In this document: positions 50,993 through 59,420 of the stretch, in pieces
How the letters are laid out: every line of letters starts with the position of its first letter
How positions within the stretch are numbered: position 1 is the first letter of the stretch
NCBI RefSeq assembly: GCF_946478805.1
Contig: NZ_CAMLDC010000013.1
Span: forward strand, 78,873 to 142,872
Source: an uncultured Fluviicola sp.
GTDB taxonomy: Bacteria; Bacteroidota; Bacteroidia; Flavobacteriales; Crocinitomicaceae
Length of the DNA stretch: 64,000 nt
Direction: 5' to 3'
The notes under the pieces: generated by a model
What the model saw: the letters and a program-made list of their open reading frames with translations, nothing else
What the model was told of the DNA's origin: nothing
Databases searched by the model: none
Position numbers and translations under genes: made by a program

Positions 50993-51643
50993 TTATTTCG
51001 CAGACAACGTGATTGTCTCACTAGAAACATACGAAGATGATGAGCTTCCGGAAGAAGATGTATTTGAACCTTCTCTTTCTAACTTCAATTCATCTTTCTT
51101 AGAATCTTTAATCGTATAAATCATTGTATTTTCTCCAGTTAAATAAGTATCTCCTGAAGTTGATGTGGTGCTTGATGACCCGGCAGTATAAACAACTGTG
51201 GAGTTATCAGACAATACGTTGAAAACTACACGCTCGTTCTTTTTGAAATCATCCCCTTTAGTTTTAGAAACAAAAGACCAAGTACCGCTTTTAGTAGTTT
51301 TGGTATTTTGACTAACCAGGCCATTCACAATCGTGTAATCTTGATCCCAGCTCCATGTCCCATCTTTGTCAATAGTCATGTTATTAGCCGCAATTGTAGC
51401 AGTACTTGTTGTGGTTGTAGTTGAACTTCCGGAAGTAGTTGCTGTCGTCGTAGTAGCACTTGTTTCTGTCGCTGTTGTTGTAGTAACAGTTTTGTCACCA
51501 TTCGACTGAGTATCTGTAGAGCTACTGCTCATTTCAGTTACTTTCCACTCATTAGCCATTTTACCTTTGCTTGATTTACCACAAGAAGAAATAGAAACTG
51601 CCAATAAAGCAATACTAAGGGTAGAATAAAAAATCTTTTTCAT
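50993..51643 (-). CDS. Lipoprotein, lipocalin-like, paralogue 2
   Basis: A 216-residue protein with lipoprotein signal LLAVSISSCGKSSKGK. A Thr/Ser-rich low-complexity region (about residues 48-85) is followed by KDGTWSWDQDY, KSGTWSFVSK, KNERVVFNVLSDNS, GENTMIYTI and a Ser-rich tail. It is paralogous to the protein at 50118-50714. The long Thr repeat (ACT/ACA codons) is probably prone to slippage. Function unknown. Confidence 0.78.
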   Translation of the reverse strand: MKKIFYSTLSIALLAVSISSCGKSSKGKMANEWKVTEMSSSSTDTQSNGDKTVTTTTATETSATTTTATTSGSSTTTTTSTATIAANNMTIDKDGTWSWDQDYTIVNGLVSQNTKTTKSGTWSFVSKTKGDDFKKNERVVFNVLSDNSTVVYTAGSSSTTSTSGDTYLTGENTMIYTIKDSKKDELKLEREGSNTSSSGSSSSSYVSSETITLSAK

Positions 51644-51801
51644 TTTAATGTAAGTTATAAATTAGTTGCGGCAAATGTATGACAATTCCGTTTACATTCC
51701 GGCATTTAACGAAAAGATAACCAATTAGAAATGTAGTTTTCAGTTTGGATGGTTGATCCGGTTTAGCAAATGGTTGGTTTTACTTGACAAAAAAAAAGAA
51801 A

Positions 51802-52569
51802 TTATTCCTGATCTCTTTTGTTCTTTACCCGGAATAGAAGAATTGGAATAACAAAGATTGCGAGAGTCAAACCGGAAATACATAAATCGAATTGCTCCGA
51901 TTCGATCCATTCGGTTGAAGGTACAAAATGTACAAGCAGTGCCAGGCACAATTTCACTCCCAGGATTCCAATCACCAAAAAGGCCGAATTTTCCAGGAAG
52001 GGATATTTCTCCATCAGAATCACGAAATACTTTGCCACGTAACGCATGGCTAAAATCCCTATAAATACACCAATACAGATTAAAACGACATTATCCGAAT
52101 AAGCTACGACCGCAAAGATATTGTCGATTGAAAACACGATATCCATAAATTCAACTGCCAAAACGGTAGACCAAAAGATCCCAATCACTCCGACTGTTGA
52201 GCGGTAAATGAAACTTTTCTTTGTTTCCTGGACTTCTTCATCAATTTCCGCCTGGATGCTTTTTGCAGCAAAATGCTTTACCGCCATGTAAATCAGGTAA
52301 GCTCCACCGATTGGTTTGAACCACCAGATGCTTAGGATCGATTCCACCAGGACCAATGCAATTCCCCGAAAGACATATGCCCCAAGTATCCCATATTTTA
52401 ATGCCTTCGATTGTTGCTCTTTGGGAAGATCTTTTACCATAGTTGCAAGCACTGCAGCATTGTCGAAAGATAAAATGATCTCAAGCAGTAAAATTCCAAG
52501 AATCAATAAAATCGCATTCAAAGGATGCTCTGTCATCATTGTTGCAAATTCTTGGAATTGTTTCATCAT
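51802..52569 (-). CDS. TerC family membrane protein
   Basis: A 255-residue polytopic protein with seven membrane segments. LLEIILSFDNAAVLATMVKD and FMDIVFSIDNIFAVVAYSDN contain the two conserved FDN/IDN acidic motifs of the TerC family. ALKYGILGAYVFRGIALVLV is also typical. TerC proteins support metal (Mn2+) loading or export; the substrate here is not known. The start is one of two adjacent Met codons. Confidence 0.9.
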   Translation of the reverse strand: MMKQFQEFATMMTEHPLNAILLILGILLLEIILSFDNAAVLATMVKDLPKEQQSKALKYGILGAYVFRGIALVLVESILSIWWFKPIGGAYLIYMAVKHFAAKSIQAEIDEEVQETKKSFIYRSTVGVIGIFWSTVLAVEFMDIVFSIDNIFAVVAYSDNVVLICIGVFIGILAMRYVAKYFVILMEKYPFLENSAFLVIGILGVKLCLALLVHFVPSTEWIESEQFDLCISGLTLAIFVIPILLFRVKNKRDQE

Positions 52570-52627
52570 AGGACTTTACGTATTGATTTGTATGTTTTGG
52601 AACGAATTGCAAAGATAGGATTAAATT

Positions 52628-52656
52628 AAAAAGGGAAAATTGAGAATTGAAAAGGT
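52628..52656. repeat. Half copy of the hairpin-forming intergenic repeat
   Basis: AAAAAGGGAAAATTGAGAAT followed by TGAAAAGG matches one arm of the elements at 12019-12140, 13044-13156 and 48398-48480. The opposite arm is missing. Confidence 0.35.
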
Positions 52657-52732
52657 TTTCTTAAAATCTCTTTAAAATCAAAGATAAGAGAGAGACGAAG
52701 AATTAGTGGCAACTTCCGCATTCGGAATTCGT

Positions 52733-52757
52733 ATTTAGGAATTCGTAATTCCTTATA
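52733..52757. repeat. Double GGAATTCGTA motif upstream of uvrB
   Basis: CGGAATTCGTATTTA is followed by GGAATTCGTAATTCC (52733-52757), ten bases before the uvrB ATG. It is similar to the tandem at 34621-34650. Confidence 0.45.
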
Positions 52758-52766
52758 TTTGTTATT

Positions 52767-54797
52767 ATGGATTTCCAACTCACTTCTGATTTTAAACCGA
52801 CCGGCGATCAACCGGTAGCAATCGAACAATTGGTTAGCGGAATTCGCGATGGGCATTTCGCACAAACCTTATTGGGTGTAACCGGTAGCGGGAAGACATT
52901 CACCATGGCCAATGTGATTCAACAGGTGGAAAAACCAACCTTGATTCTCTCACATAACAAGACCCTTGCCGCACAACTTTACGGAGAATTCAAGCAATTC
53001 TTCCCGAATAATGCCGTGGAATATTTCGTGAGTTATTACGATTATTATCAGCCGGAAGCTTACCTGCCCGTTACGGATACATACATCGAAAAGGATTTGC
53101 AGATCAACGATGAAATTGAAAAGTTGAGGCTCTCAGCCACATCTGCATTGCTTTCCGGCCGACGGGATGTGATTGTCATTGCTTCCGTGAGTTGTATTTA
53201 CGGTATCGGAAATCCAAATGAATTTGCAAATTCGATCATTCCCATCCACGTGGGGCAACTGTTTCCAAGAAACAAGTTTTTGCTTCGCCTGGTAGAAAAC
53301 CTGTATTCCAGGACGGAAGCCGAATTCAAACGCGGAACTTTCCGGGTAAAAGGTGACACGATCGATATTCACCTCGCCTATGCGGATTACGCTTTGCGTG
53401 TGGAATTCTGGGGAGATGAGATCGAACGCATCCGAACCATCGATCCTGAAAACAATTCGGAAATAGAAGTCTTCCAGGAAATCAATATTTATCCCGCAAA
53501 CATTTTCGTTTCCAGTCCGGCAACTACCCGCAGGGCAATCGACCAGATCGGTGAAGACATGGTTATCCAGGTTGAGAATTTCAAACGGGAAGGAAAGATA
53601 CTGGAAGCAAAACGTTTGGAAGAACGGACCTCTTACGACATGGAAATGATGCGCGAATTGGGTTATTGTTCGGGAATCGAGAATTATTCACGCTATTTTG
53701 ATCAACGCGAACCCGGCACACGACCTTTCTGCCTCTTGGATTACTTTCCGGATGATTATTTGATGATCGTAGATGAAAGCCATGTGACCATGCCGCAAAT
53801 CCGTGCCATGTACGGTGGAGACCGGGCGCGTAAAATCAACCTGGTGGATTACGGTTTCCGGATCCAGGCCGCGATGGACAACCGCCCCCTGATGTTCGAC
53901 GAGTTTCAATCCCTGATCAGTCAGATTGTGTATGTTTCTGCAACACCGGCAGATTACGAATTGGAGCAATCGGAAGGAGTTGTGGTGGAACAGTTGATCC
54001 GGCCAACCGGATTGTTGGATCCGATTATAGAAGTCCGGCCGAGCCTGAACCAGATAGACGACCTGATTGAGGAAATGCAGGTCCGCATCGAAAAGGATGA
54101 GCGGACTTTGGTAACGACACTGACCAAACGCATGGCAGAAGAATTGCAGAAATACCTGGACAAACTGGGAATTGCCTGCCGTTATATCCACTCGGATATC
54201 GATACGATCGAGCGGGTTGAAATCCTGCGCCAATTGCGTTTGGGCGAATTTGACGTTTTGATCGGGGTAAACCTGCTTCGGGAAGGATTGGATCTACCCG
54301 AAGTGAGTTTGGTGGCGATTATCGATGCAGACAAGGAAGGGTTTCTCCGGAATGAACGCTCATTGGTTCAAACCGTTGGTCGTGCAGCACGGAATGTAAA
54401 CGGACGGGTAATCATGTATGCTGATAAAATGACGGATTCCATGGCACGTACCATTTCGGAGACCGAACGCAGAAGAGCCATGCAAATTGCATACAACGAA
54501 GAACACGGACTTGTTCCTACCGCTTTGAACAAGTCGAAAGAAGTGATCTTGAAATCTACCAAGGTGGCGGATGGAGATCCTGAAACACGTGCACAAAAAG
54601 CAAGTTATACACCTTATGAACCGGGAACCGGGTTGTTTGCAGCTGAGCCGACAGTCAATTACAAAGACCCGGAAGAATTGGAAAAAGCGATCGTTGCGAA
54701 ACGCAAACAGATGGAAAAAGCGGCTAAAGACCTCGATTTCATTGAAGCTGCACGTTTGCGTGATGAATTATTTGAATTACAAGCGAGAAAAAAATAG
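52767..54797 (+). CDS. uvrB: UvrABC system protein B
   Basis: A 676-residue excision-repair helicase-like protein. Domains in order: Walker A GVTGSGKT (near residue 35), the beta-hairpin region YFVSYYDYYQPEAYLP, the UvrB interaction domain, a helicase C region (HSDIDTIERVEILRQLRLGE, then FDVLIGVNLLREGLDLPEVS), the VGRAARNVNG motif VI, and a C-terminal UVR motif (AAKDLDFIEAARLRDELFEL) for UvrC binding. Length and order are normal. It is preceded by the GAATTCGTA repeat and ends in a strong hairpin. Confidence 0.98.
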   Translation: MDFQLTSDFKPTGDQPVAIEQLVSGIRDGHFAQTLLGVTGSGKTFTMANVIQQVEKPTLILSHNKTLAAQLYGEFKQFFPNNAVEYFVSYYDYYQPEAYLPVTDTYIEKDLQINDEIEKLRLSATSALLSGRRDVIVIASVSCIYGIGNPNEFANSIIPIHVGQLFPRNKFLLRLVENLYSRTEAEFKRGTFRVKGDTIDIHLAYADYALRVEFWGDEIERIRTIDPENNSEIEVFQEINIYPANIFVSSPATTRRAIDQIGEDMVIQVENFKREGKILEAKRLEERTSYDMEMMRELGYCSGIENYSRYFDQREPGTRPFCLLDYFPDDYLMIVDESHVTMPQIRAMYGGDRARKINLVDYGFRIQAAMDNRPLMFDEFQSLISQIVYVSATPADYELEQSEGVVVEQLIRPTGLLDPIIEVRPSLNQIDDLIEEMQVRIEKDERTLVTTLTKRMAEELQKYLDKLGIACRYIHSDIDTIERVEILRQLRLGEFDVLIGVNLLREGLDLPEVSLVAIIDADKEGFLRNERSLVQTVGRAARNVNGRVIMYADKMTDSMARTISETERRRAMQIAYNEEHGLVPTALNKSKEVILKSTKVADGDPETRAQKASYTPYEPGTGLFAAEPTVNYKDPEELEKAIVAKRKQMEKAAKDLDFIEAARLRDELFELQARKK

Positions 54798-54804
54798 AGA
54801 CTCA

Positions 54805-54851
54805 AAGACAAAAGACGTAAGACGGTTTCCGTCTAAGGTCTTTTGTCTTTC
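54805..54851 (+). terminator. Long hairpin terminator after uvrB
   Basis: AAAGACAAAAGAC (54805-54817) pairs with GTCTTTTGTCTTT (54839-54851). An inner GACGG/CCGTC stem extends the hairpin. It starts eight bases after the uvrB stop. Confidence 0.88.
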
Positions 54852-54887
54852 ATCTGAAGTCTAATAAATAGTAAATTACTGAATATA

Positions 54888-55268
54888 ATGAAAAAAACAC
54901 TCTTCCTTACTGCAACACTCCTGGTACTGGCTGCTTGCAACAAACCACTTTTAAAATACAACAAGGATTTTGAAGGAACCTGGTATAGTGAGACGCAATA
55001 CAATCCGGATTTGCAAAAATTTGTGGGTGATGAATTGACTTTTTCCGGAACAATGGGAACCTACCAGGTGGATTGCAGCGACACCTGTGATGCGAACCTG
55101 TGTTCCTGCACCGCAAAATTGACCGGCAAGTCCGAAATCAATCAGCAACGCACCATCATCCGGTTGAATTCACAAACGCCAAGAACATTTAACCTGAACG
55201 CAGAGCCTTACGAACAAGGAGGTTCCTGGTTCATGAAAGTGGATGGGAAGGTTTATAAAAAACAATAG
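54888..55268 (+). CDS. Hypothetical lipoprotein
   Basis: A 126-residue protein with a lipoprotein signal (LLVLAACNK). The mature part begins LLKYNKDFEGTWYSETQYNP, an extracellular lipocalin-like start, with four Cys clustered in DCSDTCDANLCSCTAK. It ends EQGGSWFMKVDGKVYKKQ. No family recognised. Single gene ahead of the RHS array. Confidence 0.7.
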   Translation: MKKTLFLTATLLVLAACNKPLLKYNKDFEGTWYSETQYNPDLQKFVGDELTFSGTMGTYQVDCSDTCDANLCSCTAKLTGKSEINQQRTIIRLNSQTPRTFNLNAEPYEQGGSWFMKVDGKVYKKQ

Positions 55269-55296
55269 GGACGCGATTCATCGGGTGTCTTTGACA

Positions 55297-55330
55297 CACA
55301 TTTCCTGCATGGTTTGAGCGAAAGTTACTT
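55297..55330 (-). repeat. Degenerate RHS cassette boundary
   Basis: ACATTTCCTGCATGGTTTGA and the following GCGAAAGTTACTT match the boundary at 61001-61033 (ACATTTCCTGCGTGGTTTGA, GCGGAAGTTACTT) with two changes. The coding continuation of the RHS core (MYIKDALGRD) is missing here. The left end of the array is thus the scar of a lost tip cassette. Confidence 0.65.
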
Positions 55331-55486
55331 AATCACCCAAGCAAAATTATTTTTCCCGTCAGCGGCAAATCTATTCTTAAATTCTTGAGATGTATTAATA
55401 CTAATTGTATCTGTTTTTTGATTTGAGCATTCTAATAATGGGAGTTGTAGCAACATTAATACTATAGATATTTTATTCATTTTCAT
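55325..55486 (-). CDS. Small lipoprotein-like protein at the end of the RHS array
   Basis: A 53-residue frame starting ATG at 55486, overlapping the stop of the gene at 55483-55905 by four bases (ATGA). The sequence reads MKMNKISIVLMLLQLPLLEC, then SNQKTDTISINTSQEF, and stops inside the cassette-boundary repeat. LLEC is a lipobox-like site. It is probably a truncated immunity-type lipoprotein; the coupled overlap argues for translation. Confidence 0.5.
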   Translation of the reverse strand: MKMNKISIVLMLLQLPLLECSNQKTDTISINTSQEFKNRFAADGKNNFAWVIK

Positions 55487-55905
55487 CTGTATTTCGCCCA
55501 ATCAATTTGACTCAATAAGTAAAATGCAAAAACAAGATTTGCAATTACCAAAAGAACAAAACCAGTTACCAAACAACCTCCGATTCTATTTTTTTTCTTT
55601 GGCAACTGATCAAATTCTTTCACGATATTTTTCCATTGATTTCGGCTGTGGAAAATAAAATAATTAGTGCCCGCTACTATTACTACAAGGATTATCGCGT
55701 CAAGATTATTACCGCTTAGATGAACGTATCGATTAAAAAGAACTTTGTAGTATAAAAAAATCGAAATTATAATGAAGTAAAGTAAAACATCTACACTAAA
55801 AGATGCTTTCCAATCACTCCAGAAAGCAAATGACCCCACACTTTCGTACCATCTGTATAATTTGTAAAAAAGATAGTAATATGCTTTTTTTAACCTCTCC
55901 ATCAA
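55483..55905 (-). CDS. Two-to-three-helix membrane protein, putative immunity protein
   Basis: A 140-residue protein. KLYRWYESVGSFAFWSDWKA is followed by membrane segments VLLYFIIISIFLYYKV, AIILVVIVAGTNYFIFHS and VTGFVLLVIANLVFAFYLL. It is a diverged tandem paralogue of the gene at 55906-56301, sharing YLFYKLYRWYE and the FHSRNQWKNIVKEFDQL block. The two genes abut (stop and start share no gap). Both follow an RHS tip gene, so membrane-protein immunity to that tip is inferred. Confidence 0.65.
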   Translation of the reverse strand: MMERLKKAYYYLFYKLYRWYESVGSFAFWSDWKASFSVDVLLYFIIISIFLYYKVLFNRYVHLSGNNLDAIILVVIVAGTNYFIFHSRNQWKNIVKEFDQLPKKKNRIGGCLVTGFVLLVIANLVFAFYLLSQIDWAKYR

Positions 55906-56301
55906 TCAAGTCTGGTAGTATAGATAAAAAGAAAAAATAAAATTAACAGTGATCAAAGTAATTACTCCAAAAACTATCCATCCACCTATTCTATTCGTTC
56001 TTGTTGATAATCGATCAAATTCCTTAACGTAATTTTTCCATTGATTTCGGGTATGAAAAACCAAATAGTCAATCAACGATAGAGCAAGAACCATCCCACC
56101 CCATATTATCTCTTTTCCAATTATATCTGCTTCTGGATTAAAGAATAATTTATAATAGATAAGAAAAGAAACAATGATCCAAATTTCAAGTACAATTATT
56201 ACAAAACTTGCCTTCCAGTCGCTAAGCCAAGCAAAGGAACGATTTTCATACCATCGGTATAATTTGTAAAACAAGTAAGGATATATTTTGTTCAGCTTCA
56301 T
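55906..56301 (-). CDS. Membrane protein, putative immunity protein for the RHS tip at 56306
   Basis: A 131-residue protein. YLFYKLYRWYENRSFAWLSD is followed by membrane segments at about 30-50, 67-83 and 110-130 (for example IIVLEIWIIVSFLIYYKL and IVFGVITLITVNFIFSFYL). It begins four bases after the RHS tip stop. The tandem paralogue downstream suggests duplication, as seen with immunity genes that back up or outlive their toxin. The function is inferred from position. Confidence 0.65.
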   Translation of the reverse strand: MKLNKIYPYLFYKLYRWYENRSFAWLSDWKASFVIIVLEIWIIVSFLIYYKLFFNPEADIIGKEIIWGGMVLALSLIDYLVFHTRNQWKNYVKEFDRLSTRTNRIGGWIVFGVITLITVNFIFSFYLYYQT

Positions 56302-56305
56302 AACA

Positions 56306-57538
56306 TTATTGTTTCATTGCACCTGGCCAAAGTTGCCACTCCGGATTAATTGCCTTATTTTCCTTATTTAACCGATCCTGATCATTGCCCAATCCTACCC
56401 AACCTCCAGGGTAAAGAGCATCAACTCCTGTGTAAACGATTCCAGCAATTGGATTTAATTCCAAAGCAAACGCCCCCACTCCGGTATTCACTGCAGCTTT
56501 AACAGGATGCACTGCATCAGGAGAATCTGGATTGTCTTTATAAATTAACGCTCCTCGAATATCCAATATGGCACCCAAACCAAAAGATAACTTTCCAATG
56601 AAACCTCCAAGGCTTGCTGTTTTATATGTACTAATACTAGCCCGGCTACCTCCACCCCAACCACTCGCATATACTTTTGGACTAAATTTAGAACCGTTCT
56701 TGATTCCGTTTGTCAACCTGAATGAAGAACTGGAGAGTTCCAAGCCATTTGCGGCAGTTCCTATAACAGTATTAACATTACTCGCAGCAGAATACAAATC
56801 AGCAGAATTATTTCTAAATTTCGCTTCGAGAGCTAAACTGAGATTTCTTCGCCCAATATCAGCAATACCTGTAAACTTTCCTTCATATTGAGTTCCACTG
56901 GAAAATTTTCCATTCACAGTCTTTGAATAACTCACACCATAATCACCAGGTTTATTAGGATTAGCAACCACATTAGTAGTATATCCATGCGCCTCTCCTC
57001 TCGCTGCCATGGCATTAGCGATTAGTATGGAGTACTTAACCTCTTGTCCGTCTTCATCAACCAAAATTACAGGATTATTAGCCACATAAACATAAGCCGA
57101 AAGTGCTGGGTATTTACTTGCCATTGGATCCAAACTTAAAAACCGCGCCACATCACTATCGTAATACCTCGCACCTCTGTAATCCAATCCAGTCTCTTTA
57201 TCGCGCTCATGCCCGGTTGTGAGATAACGATCACCAACACCATTGTCGTATTCCCGGAGAATTTTTCCGTAAGAATAGTAATCCAGCGCATTCACTATCA
57301 ACGGTACATTACTTCCATCTACACTGAAAGCAACACGCGTATTTCCCAAATGATCGTATAAGAAAAACGTTGCTTCATCGAAGTAGATCCGTGAAGGAAT
57401 AGAACCCGAAGAACCTGTTGTAACGCGCGCCACGCGGTCTGTACCATATACAAAGTATTCCATACTGGAAGTCGTACTTCCATCCGTAATGAATTTTACA
57501 ATACTCAGATCCCTTCCCAGTGCGTCCTTGATGTACAT
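56306..57538 (-). CDS. Orphan RHS tip protein 1 (RHS core end plus variable toxin-like C-terminus)
   Basis: A 410-residue protein starting at the shared internal MYIKDALGRD. Residues 1-165 are the end of an RHS core with FLYDHLGNTRVAFSVDG, then YYSYGKILREYDNG and DYRGARYYDSDVARFLSLDP. The variable C-terminus (about 166-410) has a glycine- and hydrophobic-rich part (TASLGGFIGKLSFGLGAILD, then VKAAVNTGVGAFALELNP), which might insert into membranes. The upstream RHS shell is missing, so it cannot be delivered as such unless recombined. Two membrane proteins follow as likely immunity genes. Confidence 0.75.
   Translation of the reverse strand: MYIKDALGRDLSIVKFITDGSTTSSMEYFVYGTDRVARVTTGSSGSIPSRIYFDEATFFLYDHLGNTRVAFSVDGSNVPLIVNALDYYSYGKILREYDNGVGDRYLTTGHERDKETGLDYRGARYYDSDVARFLSLDPMASKYPALSAYVYVANNPVILVDEDGQEVKYSILIANAMAARGEAHGYTTNVVANPNKPGDYGVSYSKTVNGKFSSGTQYEGKFTGIADIGRRNLSLALEAKFRNNSADLYSAASNVNTVIGTAANGLELSSSSFRLTNGIKNGSKFSPKVYASGWGGGSRASISTYKTASLGGFIGKLSFGLGAILDIRGALIYKDNPDSPDAVHPVKAAVNTGVGAFALELNPIAGIVYTGVDALYPGGWVGLGNDQDRLNKENKAINPEWQLWPGAMKQ
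57044..57538 (-). repeat. RHS core-end repeat, copy 1
   Basis: The coding segment for the conserved last 165 residues of the RHS core, similar to 60520-61005 and 62099-62578 and, truncated, to 59250-59410. Upstream of its ATG lies TTGAATGGAAGATTC in place of the TTGAGCGGAAGTTAC of the others. Confidence 0.7.
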
Positions 57539-57597
57539 TTCTTGCGTGGTTTGAATGGAAGATTCAATTAAAAATAAAAACCGATTCTTAAGTAAGG

Positions 57598-58641
57598 TTA
57601 TAAAAATCTCACTTGAACCGTTCTATTTAATTCTTCGTTTTGTCCATCCTTAAATTGAGGTGAAACCACTTCAATTTTCTCGACAGAAATACCATTCTCA
57701 ACTAACTTTTTGAGAACAGCCTCCATTCGCAAATACGCTAAAAAAACAGCATTCTCTTTATTGCCAGAATTCGTCAAAGCTGAACTTATTTGCACTTTCG
57801 AAGCGCCTTGATTTGATTTAGTCCAACTTTTGAGCTTTTCACTATCGATGATAGACAAAGTGCTTGAAAACAAATCAAAACGTAAAGAAGAAACATTCTC
57901 TGAATTGATTTGTCGTGGTTTTTCATTTAATTCTATTAATGAAAATGGAGCTATTAAACCTTTCGCAAAAGGATAAGACAAATCGCCTGTATAGGGTATA
58001 ACTAAATGAATCCATTCTTTTCCTACCATTTCTTTTGTTACTAAAATCTTATAATAGCCATAATACAAATGGTGAGATTTTTTGACTAACTGTAGTTTCC
58101 CAGCCGGTTCAAACTTTTTAAACCCTTGAATCATTCCATCTCTAAATTCAATGGATTTTGAAAAATAAACCTCGGGAGAAAACTCAGTTCCATCCGAATT
58201 ATCTCTGATAATACTAAACTCGAATAGTGCACTATCTCCAATTTTAGGCATATTGCTTATTTCAAAACTAACCATCGGTAATACATCTCCTTGTTCCATT
58301 TCTTTTGAAAGCAAAGTAAAAATTCCAAATGCTACAAAAAATGTCGAATCTGGAATTGTAATATTCTTTAGCTCCATTTGTTCAACTCTTGAAAAGGGTC
58401 TTCTTGTAGGGATATCCAAAATAAACGCTTCATTTTGCTTTACTACTGGAGTTGACAAAATAAATAAATACTCTCCTACAGACTCTTTAACTCTAACTGG
58501 TTGATATATTGAGGATGTCTCAAGAAAGGGAATATTTCTTTTTCCCAATAAATTATTATTTATGGTTTGACTGTATCCCAAACAGACAAAGAAAACAAAA
58601 AAGAGTAAAATTTCTATATTGTATATTTTGCTCATTATCAA
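57598..58641 (-). CDS. Secreted protein of the RHS array, OmpA-like C-terminus (cassette cargo or immunity)
   Basis: A 347-residue protein with a signal peptide (LLFFVFFVCLGYSQ); the start may be the ATG two codons further. The middle is beta-rich (EAFILDIPTRRPFSRVEQME, LFEFSIIRDNSDGTEFSPEV). The C-terminal 90 residues (LSIIDSEKLKSWTKSNQGAS, VFLAYLRMEAVLKKLVENGI, then EELNRTVQVRF) are similar in layout to OmpA-like peptidoglycan-binding domains. It sits between the tips at 56306 and 58655. A periplasmic immunity role is possible but unusual in size. Confidence 0.55.
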   Translation of the reverse strand: MIMSKIYNIEILLFFVFFVCLGYSQTINNNLLGKRNIPFLETSSIYQPVRVKESVGEYLFILSTPVVKQNEAFILDIPTRRPFSRVEQMELKNITIPDSTFFVAFGIFTLLSKEMEQGDVLPMVSFEISNMPKIGDSALFEFSIIRDNSDGTEFSPEVYFSKSIEFRDGMIQGFKKFEPAGKLQLVKKSHHLYYGYYKILVTKEMVGKEWIHLVIPYTGDLSYPFAKGLIAPFSLIELNEKPRQINSENVSSLRFDLFSSTLSIIDSEKLKSWTKSNQGASKVQISSALTNSGNKENAVFLAYLRMEAVLKKLVENGISVEKIEVVSPQFKDGQNEELNRTVQVRFL

Positions 58642-58654
58642 TTATTTAAATATA

Positions 58655-59409
58655 TTATTTTTTAACACCCTCGCTCTTATAAATTTCATCAGGATTAGAA
58701 GGAGCTCCTGTATTTGATTGTGGCTTTGTACTTTTTTTATCCTTTTTCTCAAGTGGAGCTGGGGCAGCTTTTTTTGCAGCACCACCTCCAGCAGGAGCTG
58801 CTGGGGGTGGAGGAACAACTTTATTTGTGTATTCTTTTTCTATTGCATTAACCTGCTTCTCCTTAACCTTACTATCTACTCCCGCTTTTTCTTTTGGTTT
58901 AAGATCCTCATAATCTTTTTCATTATTTGTATTTGCAGTATAAGGTATATCTGCTTCGTTTGGACTTAAAAAGTCTATTAAAAATAGTGCAGTTTTCTTT
59001 TCTTCATCTGTAGCCGTCTTATACTGAGTTCCTCCTGGTCCAAATCTGGCAATGATTTTTTCAGCTTTAAGTTTCATCTTTTCCTTTTCTTGTGGTGTTC
59101 CCGCGAATTCTAAATTACCAGTCCCACCAGCCATAAAGGTGATAGAAGCATCACCTGAAACAGCAGTATACCAAGCTTGAAAAGCACTTACGGTTGGACG
59201 AACAAAATTATCTGGTAGTTTAAAATATTTTCCATCAGAATCAACAAAAATAATTGGATTTCCACCAACATAATTATATGCAGAAAGCGCCGGATATTTT
59301 GCTGCCAATGGATCCAAACTCAGGAACCTCGCCACATCACCATCATAATACCTTGCACCCCGATAATCCAAACCAGTAGCTTTGTCGCGTTCATGCCCGG
59401 TTATGAGAT
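58655..59409 (-). CDS. Orphan RHS tip 2 with truncated core
   Basis: In this unit only the last 40 or so codons of the core remain (GHERDKATGLDYRGARYYDG, then DVARFLSLDP); the frame begins at about 59409 next to the preceding gene and a TTG at 59371 is the first usable start. The tip (about 180 residues) has SAFQAWYTAVSGDASITFMA, EKEKMKLKAEKIIARFGPGG and a low-complexity Lys/Pro/Ala tail (VVPPPPAAPAGGGAAKKAAP). No catalytic motif recognised. The core deletion makes this a probable pseudogene or silent donor. Confidence 0.55.
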
Positions 59410-59420
59410 ATATACTTTAA

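Noticed and set aside
52626..52865. A 79-codon minus-strand frame at the uvrB start
   Set aside because: It overlaps the uvrB N-terminus and the GAATTCGTA repeat, whose translation explains its ordered look.
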